Shown here: piece after piece, positions 1 through 8,692 of the stretch | How positions within the stretch are numbered: the first letter of the stretch is position 1 | Layout: each line of letters opens with the position of its first letter | Origin: Thiodiazotropha sp040507035 | Lineage (GTDB): Bacteria > Pseudomonadota > Gammaproteobacteria > Chromatiales > Chromatiaceae | Reading direction: 5' to 3' | NCBI GenBank assembly: GCA_040507035.1 | Contig: JBEVVR010000056.1 | Span: forward strand, 1 to 64,000 | DNA length: 64,000 nt | Position numbers and translations under genes: made by a program | Notes under the pieces: model-generated | Told to the model about the DNA's origin: nothing | Seen by the model: the letters and a program-made list of their open reading frames with translations, nothing else | Databases searched by the model: none

Positions 1-798
1 GCTGTCCTCCAGCCTACTCACCCAATAGCTGAGGCCCGGTGCTATGCTCTGGCCGAACAGTATCGCAACTCCGAACAACAGTACCGCTTTGGCGATGATG
101 ACAAACATGCTGCCGATGCCAACCGATTCCGTGTCGCCGCTTGTGGCGGCCAGTGATGAGACGAAAGCGAGAATTACAAGTCCCAGCACATCGTCGATCA
201 CGGCAGCGGATCGTACCATGATGGACTCGCGGGAATTCTTCTGCCCAAGATCCTCAAAAGTACGCGTGGTGATTGCGATGGAAGTGGCGGAGAGTGCGGC
301 GCCGAAGAACAGGTAGACTACGTCGGACTGGCCTGGCATGAGTATCGCCAGTGTTATGTAACCAAGTATCATTGGTGCAACCACACCGACGATCGCGACC
401 GCCAACGAGCGAAGCCCGACGCTCATGATGTCTTCAATGTTCGATTCGAGGCCGATCTTGAACAGCAGCAGCACCACCGCGTATTCGGCAATGATGCGGA
501 TGAATTCGGTGGTCTTGATCGGCTCTAACCAGTCGAGGCCAGTTATCAGGGCGAAGTTTCCTGCAACGATACCGGCCGTTATGCACCCCAGGACTGCTGG
601 AATGTTGATCAGCTTGAAGGTGCTGGCGAATGCCCTGGCAAGCACCATTGCCACCGCAAACCAGATGAAGGATTGCAGGATGACTTCGTGGGCGCCACCT
701 TGATGTTCGGCACCATGCTCTCCCTGATTAAGCCATAGGAGTACGACAACAGACACCGTGAGCAGCAGTATCTGGAACGAGCGTTTAGAGATGGGCAT
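1..798 (-). CDS. Cation/proton antiporter, CPA2 type (partial, runs off left edge)
   Basis: I translated this strand directly: an open frame starts at ATG 798 and is still open at base 1, giving 266 residues. It begins MPISKRSFQILLL, with a short His-rich linker and then at least seven hydrophobic helices. Recognisable CPA2 (Na_H_Exchanger) features are the IPAVLGCITAGIVAGN segment, the LFKIGLES helix end, and the SATSIAITTRTFEDLG and VIDDVLGLVILA stretches. The VIDD pair corresponds to the ion-binding aspartates of the family. It should exchange Na+ or K+ for protons across the inner membrane. The C-terminal third lies outside the window, so a Kef-type TrkA domain cannot be excluded. A decayed antiporter of another subfamily lies directly upstream. 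Confidence 0.9.
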   Translation of the reverse strand, partial: MPISKRSFQILLLTVSVVVLLWLNQGEHGAEHQGGAHEVILQSFIWFAVAMVLARAFASTFKLINIPAVLGCITAGIVAGNFALITGLDWLEPIKTTEFIRIIAEYAVVLLLFKIGLESNIEDIMSVGLRSLAVAIVGVVAPMILGYITLAILMPGQSDVVYLFFGAALSATSIAITTRTFEDLGQKNSRESIMVRSAAVIDDVLGLVILAFVSSLAATSGDTESVGIGSMFVIIAKAVLLFGVAILFGQSIAPGLSYWVSRLEDS

Positions 799-1108
799 GC
801 TATGCTCCTTTCCAGTTACAGAGTTTTATTATTACCTTAGCATGACAAACCGTCATAGACTATGGGTTACGATGGCTCGAACGACAACGGCCTGATTACA
901 ATGACATAAGTCTGGGGTTATATGGCTTACTTGTGTTTGCGGGGGCAATTCCAGGCTTCAATATGCGAACCAAAGTCCTGTGGTAAACAAGACAGCCAAT
1001 TACATTTGCTCTTCCTTCTGGTGGACAAAAAGCGCTTTGCCATTGCAACCATGGTGGAACAATGGTCTCCCCATTCATCTCGTTTACGTTGTTTCGGTTA
1101 GCGGGCAT
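799..1108. other. Intergenic stretch with no supported gene
   Basis: This lies between the start of the partial antiporter and the 3' end of the antiporter pseudogene. The short open frames here have no Shine-Dalgarno sequence, no recognisable family and no hydrophobic pattern. I see no clear hairpin followed by a T-run. Confidence 0.5.
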
Positions 1109-1882
1109 TCATATCTTGTCGTCATCACAAGGACTACTGCGGCGCAATGCCACCCGGGTTAACACCGGTCCGAGCAGTTCGAAGACTACCGTGGCGGCAA
1201 TCACCAACGAAAGAATCATCTGTGCGTGCTGCGGAAATCGGTGTGCGGTGAGCAGCGCCATGCCAATGGCGACACCGGCCTGAGGCAGTAGGGCAATACC
1301 CATCCAACGCCTGACCTGGCGATCGGCTTTTGCCACACGCGCACCTAACCAGGCCCCGGCAACCTTGCCCAAAGCGCGTGCCAGCACGTAGATCAGGCCC
1401 AGCAGGCCGAGACTGGCGACGACAGCCAGCAAAAGTCGCGAAAAACGCGTATTAATGCCGGACTCGATCACTGTGTCGGTAGTTGCCGCAGGGGCTGTGA
1501 CGGCGGCGATACAGCCGAGCAGAATGGCGATGTCCACTGGCATGCCGGCCAGGTAAAGCAGCGGCGCGACCAGTGCGCTGGTGGTCACTGCTGCACAAAG
1601 AGATACCCATAAGAGGGTAGGACCCAGACCGCGTAGTGCCGGTAGGCTCAGCTGGCTTCCAAGCAGGAATCCGATCATCAGCAAAGCCAGGTTGGTAATA
1701 ACCTCATAGCGCTGTGAAAGTGTCAGGGGTATCAGGTTAAGGGCCTGCTCTCCCAGCAATATACCTGTCGCCAGCAACAAGGTGACCCGCGGCATAAAAG
1801 TATGCCGCCCTCAGTATTCGCTCGCCAGGCCAAGCAATAGAATCATACCGAGGGCAAGCAGGACTTCAGTGGTCGGATGCAT
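1109..1882 (-). pseudogene. Degenerate Na+/H+ antiporter (in-frame stop plus internal deletion)
   Basis: The reading frame starts at ATG 1882 with 23 antiporter-like residues (MHPTTEVLLALGMILLLG...). It hits TGA at 1811-1813 and continues in the same frame as GRHTFMPRVTLLLATG, which is the expected continuation of the first helix region of this family. A 228-residue open frame remains from ATG 1795. Inside it, the sequence jumps from the TDTVIESG...FSRLLLAVVA region straight to SLGLLGLIYVLAR, a segment near the family's C-terminus. Roughly 130-170 residues that family members carry between these points are missing, including the usual ALDDAWG-like motif. The C-terminal LLPQAGVAIGMAL block is intact. 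Both lesions argue for a dead gene. The deletion estimate is from memory of the family, not from an alignment. Confidence 0.8.
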
Positions 1883-2056
1883 AAGGTCGCCCGGATCGGG
1901 TGATACCCACTATTAAGATTAGTCATAAAAAGACAAGGCGGCTGCTGGGTTTGGCAAGTCGGCAACACTATTTATTGGCTTGCCATATCTCTTTGGTGTT
2001 GGCCACAGGGACGTGGCCTTATCTATAAAAGCTGACGAGAGAAAGAGGTGAGTTAA

Positions 2057-2206
2057 ATGAATATCCGACCGTTGAACTTGATGAATGATACTCAGGCAAA
2101 GGAGTGGAGAAACAAGCTCGTTTGGGCTCTACCCCTGTTGTTTCTGATTAAAGGATTGTTGTGGTTGGCTGTCGCGGTCATTTCGGCCATCTATGTGCTC
2201 AAATGA
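2057..2206 (+). CDS. Possible 49-aa single-pass membrane protein
   Basis: ATG 2057 follows AAGAGGTG with good spacing and opens a 49-codon frame. The product has a charged N-terminal half (NDTQAKEWRNK) and a hydrophobic helix ending in YVLK. I recognise no family. Its 3' end overlaps the 3' end of the opposite-strand small membrane ORF by 78 bp, so one of the two may be false, or their transcripts may interfere. The Shine-Dalgarno sequence favours this one. Confidence 0.4.
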   Translation: MNIRPLNLMNDTQAKEWRNKLVWALPLLFLIKGLLWLAVAVISAIYVLK

Positions 2207-2437
2207 GGTTGACCTGGTTTGTCTGATCGCTTTGCCTATTTGTGATACAACGGTATACAAATAGAGTGCCACCACAGCAAAGCCTGTTGTAATATCATAT
2301 TTTGTTATTATCCAATTATCAGGATGAATATGACGTTGTGCGATTGCCGTTGACAACAACAGTGCTATAACAAAAAGCATTGCAAACAAGATTGTCGTGA
2401 AGATTATCTTGAAAAACAGTTTTAGAATTCTGTTCAT
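2129..2437 (-). CDS. Hypothetical 102-aa membrane protein
   Basis: The frame opens MNRILKLFFKIIF and has two hydrophobic stretches, roughly residues 7-33 and 50-66, followed by a polar Gln-rich tail (NQKQQG). No family is recognised. No convincing Shine-Dalgarno sequence precedes the ATG. The polar tail is antisense to the hydrophobic helix of the 2057-2206 ORF. The gene is divergent from the esterase that starts at 2480, so the two could share a 42-bp promoter gap. Confidence 0.4.
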   Translation of the reverse strand: MNRILKLFFKIIFTTILFAMLFVIALLLSTAIAQRHIHPDNWIITKYDITTGFAVVALYLYTVVSQIGKAIRQTRSTSFEHIDGRNDRDSQPQQSFNQKQQG

Positions 2438-2479
2438 TTTAGTTGTAGATAAGTGGAGTTTATTACATAGGGATTTGTT

Positions 2480-3463
2480 ATGAGAAGTTTCAATCTATTT
2501 CTTCAATGCCTAATATTAGCAGGCACTGGGCTTTCAGGCTGTAACTCTACAGCGGTGGTGGCCGTTCAGGGCCAAAGTGAGGAACGCACCTTTATCCATG
2601 ATGGCATAGAGAGAACCTACTCTATCTACATACCCAAGACTCCCAACAAGTCTCGTTCTTTACCGCTGCTAATTGCCCTCCACGGCGGCAGAGGGTCTGC
2701 CAAGGATTGGCCGAGATACACCAACTATGGTTTCGAGCACCTCGCGGACCGGGAACATTTCATCCTTGTCTATCCAAATGGTGTGGAGGGTCAATGGAAC
2801 GACGGCCGTGGGATTGAGCATCTCCACGCCCAGCGTGAAAATATTGACGATGCCGGTTTTCTGGCGCGACTGATTGACGAGTTGACGCTGAGTCTTGCGG
2901 TGGACAAGGGCCGGGTCTATGTGGTCGGCGCTTCCAATGGCGGCATGATGGCACACAAACTTGCCGCCGAATATGCGGACAGAGTGACCGCGATCGCCAG
3001 TGTGATCGCTTCAATTCCGGCCAACCTGGAAGGCAAGCTGAAACCGGCCGAACCTGTTTCCGTGCTGATGATGAACGGCACTGAAGATCCATTGGTGCTT
3101 TGGGAGGGCGGGCCGATCAAGTTTGGTAGAAATATGAACGGCTATGTTATATCGACTGAACAAGCCTTCGATTTCTGGGTAGATCACAACAAGTGTGCTG
3201 GTCCGTCAGAATCAATCGACCTACTCGATAAGGATCCGGATGACGAGACCAGAGTCACAGGTCTCCGTTATGTAAATTGTGCATCCGGGTCAGAGGTCGT
3301 TCTCTACAAGGTTATCGGCGGTGGGCATACCTGGCCGGCTCATGAAGAGACCCGTGGTCGTCTCGGTAAGTTGCTCGTAGACAGGACGATCGGCAGGCGA
3401 AGCAGGGAGATTGATGCTTGTGAAGTCATTTGGCAGTTCTTCAAGGGACATGTGAAGAGGTAA
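2480..3463 (+). CDS. PHB depolymerase / feruloyl esterase family lipoprotein (LpqC-like)
   Basis: This is a secreted alpha/beta hydrolase of the COG3509 (LpqC) group, which hydrolyses esters such as polyhydroxybutyrate or feruloyl esters. The N-terminus is a lipoprotein signal with LSGC and lipidated Cys21. LALHGG-type oxyanion residues appear as LIALHGG near residue 65. The nucleophile is Ser152 in GASNGG, the acid is probably Asp203 in NGTEDP, and the base is His283 in GGGHTWP, so the triad looks complete. The length of 327 aa is normal for the family. The substrate cannot be read from the sequence. It stands alone, with no depolymerase or PHB synthesis genes nearby. Confidence 0.85.
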   Translation: MRSFNLFLQCLILAGTGLSGCNSTAVVAVQGQSEERTFIHDGIERTYSIYIPKTPNKSRSLPLLIALHGGRGSAKDWPRYTNYGFEHLADREHFILVYPNGVEGQWNDGRGIEHLHAQRENIDDAGFLARLIDELTLSLAVDKGRVYVVGASNGGMMAHKLAAEYADRVTAIASVIASIPANLEGKLKPAEPVSVLMMNGTEDPLVLWEGGPIKFGRNMNGYVISTEQAFDFWVDHNKCAGPSESIDLLDKDPDDETRVTGLRYVNCASGSEVVLYKVIGGGHTWPAHEETRGRLGKLLVDRTIGRRSREIDACEVIWQFFKGHVKR

Positions 3464-3940
3464 TAGAGAGGTTTTCTCACGCTTTCTGCGCCTATTGTGG
3501 TTGCTGTCATTGTCGTAACATTACGGAATTAGCGAAATTATACAAAGACTAACCAAAACCCTCTGAAATAGTCCTGTCTGACATATCTAGATTTATTAAT
3601 TTTTGTCGACTTACAGCAGCCAGCCTGTTACTGGGATTTGGGCCTCGCCTGTCTCTAACTGAAGTATGACAAGCTATACTTTGAATTAGCATGTTGATGT
3701 GGGATAGGCGGGACGATTGCTGCCTGTTCGATGTTAACTCATAACTCTGATCGGCGTGGACTGGATATCTGCGTGAATTTCCGCCGGTGCCAATAGCAAG
3801 ACCTGATCTAGAAGGCACCGAGATATGCGTAGTGGTGCTTAGCGAGAGTCTTTGTCGAATGGTACGGAAAACCCTCCAATTTGTGTGTTATAAGGATGCT
3901 CGCAAGACGTTGTCTCGCACGACGTGAAAGGTGCAATCCT
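3464..3940. other. Long leader/intergenic region before the hybrid kinase
   Basis: About 480 bp separate the esterase stop from the first plausible start of the kinase operon. Open frames here on the minus strand lack Shine-Dalgarno sequences and family resemblance. I see no strong terminator. The region presumably holds the promoter of the kinase. Confidence 0.4.
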
Positions 3941-4030
3941 ATGAAGTTTGTCAAGCCTGTTGACCTCAGAGAGCTGCCAATTAAAGCGCATCCAGGTCGG
4001 AGATCGATACAGGGTGCGTTCGATGAGTGA
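3941..4030 (+). CDS. Possible 29-aa leader peptide upstream of the hybrid kinase
   Basis: ATG 3941 is preceded by AAAGGTG at suitable spacing and opens a 29-codon frame (MKFVKPVDLREL...GAFDE). Its TGA at 4028-4030 overlaps the kinase ATG at 4023 as ATGAGTGA. The arrangement would allow translational coupling to a kinase start that has no good Shine-Dalgarno sequence of its own. There is no family match. It could equally be a chance frame. Confidence 0.3.
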   Translation: MKFVKPVDLRELPIKAHPGRRSIQGAFDE

Positions 4031-6482
4031 TAGGCGTTTTGACAAGATACTGGTTGTCGATGATAGCACCGACAATCTTCAGCTGTTGATGAAGCAATTG
4101 ACCGAGCAGGGCTATACCGTCTACCCCGCTTCCGAAGGTAATCTGGCGCTGGAGTTTGTCCAATCCATCCTCCCTGATCTCATTTTGCTGGATGTCAGAA
4201 TGCCGGGAATGGATGGCTATGAAGTCTGCCGGCGGCTCCAGGGCGATGACAGAACACGTCCCATTCCCATTATTTTCCTCAGTGCATTGGAGGATGAACG
4301 TGACAAGGTGAAAGGCTTTCAGGCCGGTGGCGTGGACTACATCACCAAGCCCTTTCAGCTGGAAGAGATGCTGGCACGAATCCGAACCCATCTGCGCATC
4401 AGAGAACTCACAGAGGGATTGGAACAGGAGGTGAATGCTCAGACCGAAGAGTTGACTGTCACCAATCAACGGCTTCAGCAGGAGATCGCAGAACACAATC
4501 AGGCAGAGGAGGAGATAAAGCTCAATGCCGAACGCATGGAGACTATGCTGCAGTTGAGTCAGATGGTAAACGCCACCCAGGAGGAGGTTTTCGACTTCGC
4601 GTTTGACGCCGCCGTGAGGCTGACCAGAAGCAAATTGGGTTATCTGGCATTGATGAACGAGGATGAAACCGTAATGACCATGCAGCTCTGGTCAAAGGAG
4701 GCTATGGAAGAGTGCCGGGTACCAGGCATGCCGCAATTGTATCCGGTGGAAAACACCGGCCTGTGGGGCGAAGCCGTGCGCCAGCGACGCCCCATTATCA
4801 CCAACGATTACAATGCCCCCAATCCCTGGAAGAAGGGTACGCCGGAAGGCCATGTCAAACTGGTACGTCACATGAATCTACCGGTAATTGTCGATGACAG
4901 GATCGTCTTGGTGGCCGGCGTCGGTAATAAGGAGCAGGACTACAGCGAAACCGATGTAAAACAATTGAGCCTGGTGATGGAAGGCATGTGGCGGCTGATC
5001 GAGCGTATCCGTGCTGAGAAGGACCTTGCACGCTACCATAACCAGCTGGAGGAGACCGTCAAGCAGCGCACCGAAGAGCTGATACAGTCACGAGACGCCG
5101 CCGAGAACGCCAATAAGGCGAAGAGTGTGTTCCTGGCCAATATGAGCCATGAATTGCGTACCCCGCTAAACGCCATCCTTGGCTTCTCCAGCATTGTGCG
5201 CAAGGATCCCCAGCTACCTGAAAAACAGCGGCAGAATCTCGATATCATCAATCGCAGCGGCGAACACTTGCTGACATTGATCAACGACGTGCTGGAGATG
5301 GCCAAGATCGAAGCGGGTGGTGTCTCTCTCAGCAATGTTGCCTTCGATCTTGGGGACATGGTGCTCGATGTCACCGACATGATGCAAATGCGCGCCAAGG
5401 AGAAAGGCTTGCAACTCAGTATCGATCAATCATCCAAGTTCCCCCGCTACATCGTCGGCGACGAACATCGCCTGCGTCAGGTGCTGATCAACCTGATTGG
5501 CAATGCCATAAAATATACCGAACGGGGCAGGGTGGACGTTCGCTTGGGGACCAAACAAAATGATCGTTACGATCTGTTGATCGAAGTTGAGGATTCCGGA
5601 CCCGGTATCGCTCCCCAGGACCAGCCGCTCATCTTTAAGCCCTTCGTACAGCTTGGTAAAAATGGAGTCAGCAAGGGCACAGGGCTGGGGCTGACGATTA
5701 CGCGCCAGTATGTGCAGATGATGGGCGGTAATATCCACCTCGAGAGCACGCTGGGTAAAGGTTCCCTGTTCAGGATCGATCTCCCATTGACCGAAGCCAC
5801 GGAAAAAGAAATTTACAAGACCAAACAGGTTCGAACAGGAAACGTGGTAGGGCTTGCTCCCGGACAGGAACAAAAACGCATCCTGATCGTCGAGGACCAG
5901 GCGGATAACCAGGCGCTGCTGAGCTACCTGATGGAGAGCGTCGGACTACAGATCATGGTCGCTGAAAACGGCAAAAAAGGCGTTGAACTGTTTCAGAGTT
6001 GGCAGCCTCACCTGATTTTGATGGACCGGTTGATGCCGGTAATGGACGGAGAGGAAGCGACACTGCGTATCCGCCAACTGCCACAGGGGCAGGCGGTCAA
6101 GATCGTCGCGGTGACGGCTTCCGCTTTCAAGGAACAGCGTAAACAGATGCTCGAGGCCGGTATGGACGATGTGGTCGGCAAACCTTATCGTGCTGATGAA
6201 ATATACGCATGCTTGTCGAAACAGCTGGATCTAAAATTTCAATACGAGGAGCTGGAAGAGTTTCGGGATCAGGCAGAGACGCTGACAGCAGAAATGCTCT
6301 CAATAGTGCCGGAAGCGTTGCGCAACGAGTTACACAATGCGTTGGTAAGCCTGGAGAGTGATCGCATTGACCAGGCAATCAGGCAGGTGGGGGAACATGA
6401 CCAGGTATTGCAGAGAACTTTGATTAGTCTAGTTGAGAGGTACAATTACCCGGCCATCCTGCAGGCGCTGAAGAGAGAGTAA
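4023..6482 (+). CDS. Hybrid sensor histidine kinase (REC-GAF-HisKA-HATPase-REC)
   Basis: This is a soluble multidomain kinase of 819 residues from ATG 4023. An in-frame TTG at 3948 would add 25 residues before the receiver domain, which is unlikely. Domain order: receiver with phospho-acceptor Asp57 (LLDVRMPGMDG), a long coiled coil (about 125-180), a GAF-like sensor (about 180-325, with the KGTPEGH and NLPV features seen in such GAF domains), a second coiled coil, HisKA with His376 in MSHELRTPLN, HATPase with N, G1 and G2 boxes (GNAIKY, DSGPGI, GTGLGL), a second receiver with Asp668 (LMDRLMPVMDG), and a C-terminal helical tail. No transmembrane helix is visible, so it is cytoplasmic and takes input through the first receiver or the GAF domain. 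No separate response regulator is adjacent. Confidence 0.9.
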   Translation: MSDRRFDKILVVDDSTDNLQLLMKQLTEQGYTVYPASEGNLALEFVQSILPDLILLDVRMPGMDGYEVCRRLQGDDRTRPIPIIFLSALEDERDKVKGFQAGGVDYITKPFQLEEMLARIRTHLRIRELTEGLEQEVNAQTEELTVTNQRLQQEIAEHNQAEEEIKLNAERMETMLQLSQMVNATQEEVFDFAFDAAVRLTRSKLGYLALMNEDETVMTMQLWSKEAMEECRVPGMPQLYPVENTGLWGEAVRQRRPIITNDYNAPNPWKKGTPEGHVKLVRHMNLPVIVDDRIVLVAGVGNKEQDYSETDVKQLSLVMEGMWRLIERIRAEKDLARYHNQLEETVKQRTEELIQSRDAAENANKAKSVFLANMSHELRTPLNAILGFSSIVRKDPQLPEKQRQNLDIINRSGEHLLTLINDVLEMAKIEAGGVSLSNVAFDLGDMVLDVTDMMQMRAKEKGLQLSIDQSSKFPRYIVGDEHRLRQVLINLIGNAIKYTERGRVDVRLGTKQNDRYDLLIEVEDSGPGIAPQDQPLIFKPFVQLGKNGVSKGTGLGLTITRQYVQMMGGNIHLESTLGKGSLFRIDLPLTEATEKEIYKTKQVRTGNVVGLAPGQEQKRILIVEDQADNQALLSYLMESVGLQIMVAENGKKGVELFQSWQPHLILMDRLMPVMDGEEATLRIRQLPQGQAVKIVAVTASAFKEQRKQMLEAGMDDVVGKPYRADEIYACLSKQLDLKFQYEELEEFRDQAETLTAEMLSIVPEALRNELHNALVSLESDRIDQAIRQVGEHDQVLQRTLISLVERYNYPAILQALKRE

Positions 6483-6547
6483 TTGAGTAAATAAGGTTGC
6501 AATTACCATAATCGAGGGTGAGCGAAATGTCCGTGTAGCATGGCATT

Positions 6548-7540
6548 TCATGGTGACCCATCCACGAACCCCTTCGAAGTAACCATCTCCCCATCCCGAT
6601 CGATAATCACCGCATCCACATCCGGCAAACGATTGATCAATGCCATCCCCTTTTTAACGCCAAGCACAAAGACACTGGTGGAGAGGGCGTCGGTGCGGGT
6701 GGCGTTGGTACCGATAATGGTGACGCTCTGCAGGGTGTCTGCGGAACGGCCGGTCTTGGGGCTGATGATGTGGTGGTAGCGTACGCCGTCCCGCTCGAAG
6801 AAGCGTTCATAGTCGCCGGAGGTGGAGATGGCGCTATCGGCAAGGGGAAGCATGGCGGCCATGCGCTTCTCATCCCTGGGGGCCTGGACGCCGATGTGCC
6901 AGGGGCGGCCACGGTGGTCGCCGAGGAGGCGGCTGTCTCCACCGGCGCTGATCAGTGCGTGTTCTATGCCTCGTTGCCGCAGCAGTTCTATGCCCTGGTC
7001 GACGGCATAACCCTTGGCGATTCCACCGAGGTCGATACGCACGCCTCTCTTTTCGAAATAGACAGTGCCTTTATCCTTGTTGAGTCGAATATTGTGGTAG
7101 TCGATCAGGGGCAGGGTGCGATCGATGAGGGAATCGGTGGGTTTGACTCCCTTGCGGTAGTCGTAGCGGTGGCCGATCGAAGCAAAGGTGATATCGAAGG
7201 CACCTTGGGTGAGTTCGGAGTATTCAAGGGAGGTCTCGATGAGGCGCAAGAACTCCTTCGAGATGACCAACGGTTCGAGGGAAGCCATGCGGTTGACCAG
7301 GGAGAGCTCACTGCTGTCGATATAAGGGCTCAGTTTTCTGTCCAGGCGGCGAAACTCATCCATCACTGCCTCTACAGCGGCTTCACCTTGATCCTTCTCA
7401 GCATGCCATAACTGGACACTGACCCTGGTGCCCATGATCGCCTCCTCACCACTGACCCAGGCCGCATGCAGCGTCTGGAACCAGGCAAGGCAGGAGAGCG
7501 CCATCAGCGGTAATAAAACTCTATAGGCGGTTTGCAGCAT
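6548..7540 (-). CDS. apbE: FAD:protein FMN transferase
   Basis: ApbE hydrolyses FAD and attaches FMN covalently to Thr or Ser of exported or membrane proteins. The 330-residue product has an N-terminal signal sequence ending near AWFQTLHAA and the family blocks GTRVSVQLW, FDITFASIGHRY, RIDLGGIAKGYAVD and the Ala-Gly-Gly-Asp motif SAGGDSRLLG. The C-terminal TDALST segment carries metal-binding residues. It lies 180 bp downstream of, and in the same orientation as, the TPR/ExbB/ExbD/AgmX operon. In other genomes ApbE often sits with DUF4266, DUF3570 and a thioredoxin, and all three occur at 28.7-30.7 kb here. A shared pathway is therefore plausible, although the flavinylated target is not evident. 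Confidence 0.93.
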   Translation of the reverse strand: MLQTAYRVLLPLMALSCLAWFQTLHAAWVSGEEAIMGTRVSVQLWHAEKDQGEAAVEAVMDEFRRLDRKLSPYIDSSELSLVNRMASLEPLVISKEFLRLIETSLEYSELTQGAFDITFASIGHRYDYRKGVKPTDSLIDRTLPLIDYHNIRLNKDKGTVYFEKRGVRIDLGGIAKGYAVDQGIELLRQRGIEHALISAGGDSRLLGDHRGRPWHIGVQAPRDEKRMAAMLPLADSAISTSGDYERFFERDGVRYHHIISPKTGRSADTLQSVTIIGTNATRTDALSTSVFVLGVKKGMALINRLPDVDAVIIDRDGEMVTSKGFVDGSP

Positions 7541-7675
7541 GCTTTATGCAACTCATCGAACTTGAAAACAGTGATCTTGCCATCTAACTCATGTCCCTAT
7601 CTATCATCGAGGGCCACACTGCTTAAAATTTCGCGTCTATTTGCGTCCATTTGCGGTTTGTTCTTACAAGGCATA

Positions 7676-7709
7676 TCCGCCTGCAAAGCGTAGTGCTATT
7701 GCAGGCGGA
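7676..7709. repeat. 11-bp inverted repeat between apbE and the AgmX-like gene
   Basis: TCCGCCTGCAA at 7676-7686 pairs perfectly with TTGCAGGCGGA at 7699-7709 across a 12-nt loop. It lies 12 bp beyond the stop of the AgmX-like gene, where a terminator would be expected. On the minus strand the hairpin is not followed by a T-run, so it may instead be an RNA-stabilising structure. A TTTGCG-rich phrase at about 7629-7656 lies beside it. Confidence 0.5.
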
Positions 7710-7720
7710 GTGTCGATACA

Positions 7721-8692
7721 TCAGGAGGGCAGGAAGTCGATGGGATAGGAGACCACCGCGGTATCCACATCCTTGGCGGGAAACTTGAATAGCTTGATGC
7801 GGGATACCAGCTTGCGTTCCAGGGTCTTGTCATTCAACTCGGATGAGAGAATGACACACTTGGTCACCTTGCCCCCGGGGGTGATGGTCAACTCCAGCAC
7901 CACCTTGCCGCGCAGCGACGGATCCTTTCTCAGGGCGCGGTTGTAGAGGGCGTAGACGGCGCCCTTGTTCTGGTCGAAGACCAACTGGATCTCTTCCCGG
8001 GTGCGGTATCCCTTGTAGTCCTTGCCCTTGCCGCCGCCACCGCGGGCCGCCGCTTTGGCATCATCGGTGATGGCTGCGCTCTCCACCTCGGTGGTATCCC
8101 GGCCCCTGAGACCTGTACCTCCCGTACCTCGGCTCAGGGCCGCGGTATTGATACCACCGCTGCCGCTGGTAACCCCGGAGGAGATGATCGAGCGTTGCGT
8201 GCGATAGGTCTTTTTCCCGGTGGTGGAGAGTCTCTGTACCCCCCGGACATTGGTCACGACCTGCTCGTCACGCAGGTCAGCCAACTGGTCGGAGAAGGCG
8301 AGCAGACCGGCGCTTGCCGCCTTCTTGCGGGCATCCGCCTTGGTAGGCTTCTTTTTCGCCACCTGCTTTTCAGGTTTCTTCTGCGGCTCGGGTTTCTTTT
8401 TCGCTTCCGGTTTTTTCTTCTCTGGCTTCTTCTTCGGTTCCGGGACCTTCTTCTTGACGATCTTCTTCGGTTTCGGGGGCTCTTTCTTCTGCTCCAGGAT
8501 CAGTTTCGCCAGGCGGGGCGGCAGGGTCTCTTTCTTGAACCGCTCCTTCTCCGGCAACTCGATCATCGGAATGATGGCGCCCAGCAGCAGTGCGATGATG
8601 AGTACCACCAGGGCGATGACCTGGAAGCGCCTCTCATCGGCGGATGCGGTGTACCAGGGCAGATAGGTGGAGTGGCGATAGGAGGCGCTCAC
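7721..8692 (-). CDS. AgmX/PglI C-terminal-domain, TonB-like energy transducer
   Basis: The 323-residue protein has a short cytoplasmic N-terminus, one membrane helix (about 24-45), then a periplasmic Lys/Pro/Glu-rich stretch (about 65-125) of repeated KKP/KKPE units as in TonB. A Gly/Ser/Thr linker leads to a C-terminal domain (about 225-323) with the AgmX/PglI pattern: NKGAVYALYNRALRKDPSLRGKV, then LELTITPGGKV. In Myxococcus, proteins with this domain work with the TolQ/TolR-like AglRQS motor. It overlaps the ExbD gene by 4 bp and ends the operon. It probably transmits motor force through the periplasm to TPR or outer-membrane partners. The partner itself is inferred. Confidence 0.8.
   Translation of the reverse strand: MSASYRHSTYLPWYTASADERRFQVIALVVLIIALLLGAIIPMIELPEKERFKKETLPPRLAKLILEQKKEPPKPKKIVKKKVPEPKKKPEKKKPEAKKKPEPQKKPEKQVAKKKPTKADARKKAASAGLLAFSDQLADLRDEQVVTNVRGVQRLSTTGKKTYRTQRSIISSGVTSGSGGINTAALSRGTGGTGLRGRDTTEVESAAITDDAKAAARGGGGKGKDYKGYRTREEIQLVFDQNKGAVYALYNRALRKDPSLRGKVVLELTITPGGKVTKCVILSSELNDKTLERKLVSRIKLFKFPAKDVDTAVVSYPIDFLPS

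Noticed and set aside
896..1108. 70-aa minus-strand ORF.
   Set aside because: No ribosome site, no family and no hydrophobic or charged pattern; probably chance.
1811..1813. TGA in the antiporter frame could be a selenocysteine codon.
   Set aside because: The TGA lies in a membrane-helix region with no family Cys/Sec position, no selenocysteine insertion-like hairpin was seen, and the gene also carries an internal deletion.
3549..3818. 89-aa minus-strand ORF in the kinase leader region.
   Set aside because: No ribosome site or family resemblance; codon use looks random.
7721..8692. Lys/Pro-rich region of the AgmX-like protein as a DNA tandem repeat or frameshift artefact.
   Set aside because: The frame is open and the composition is typical of TonB/TolA periplasmic linkers; no frameshift is needed.
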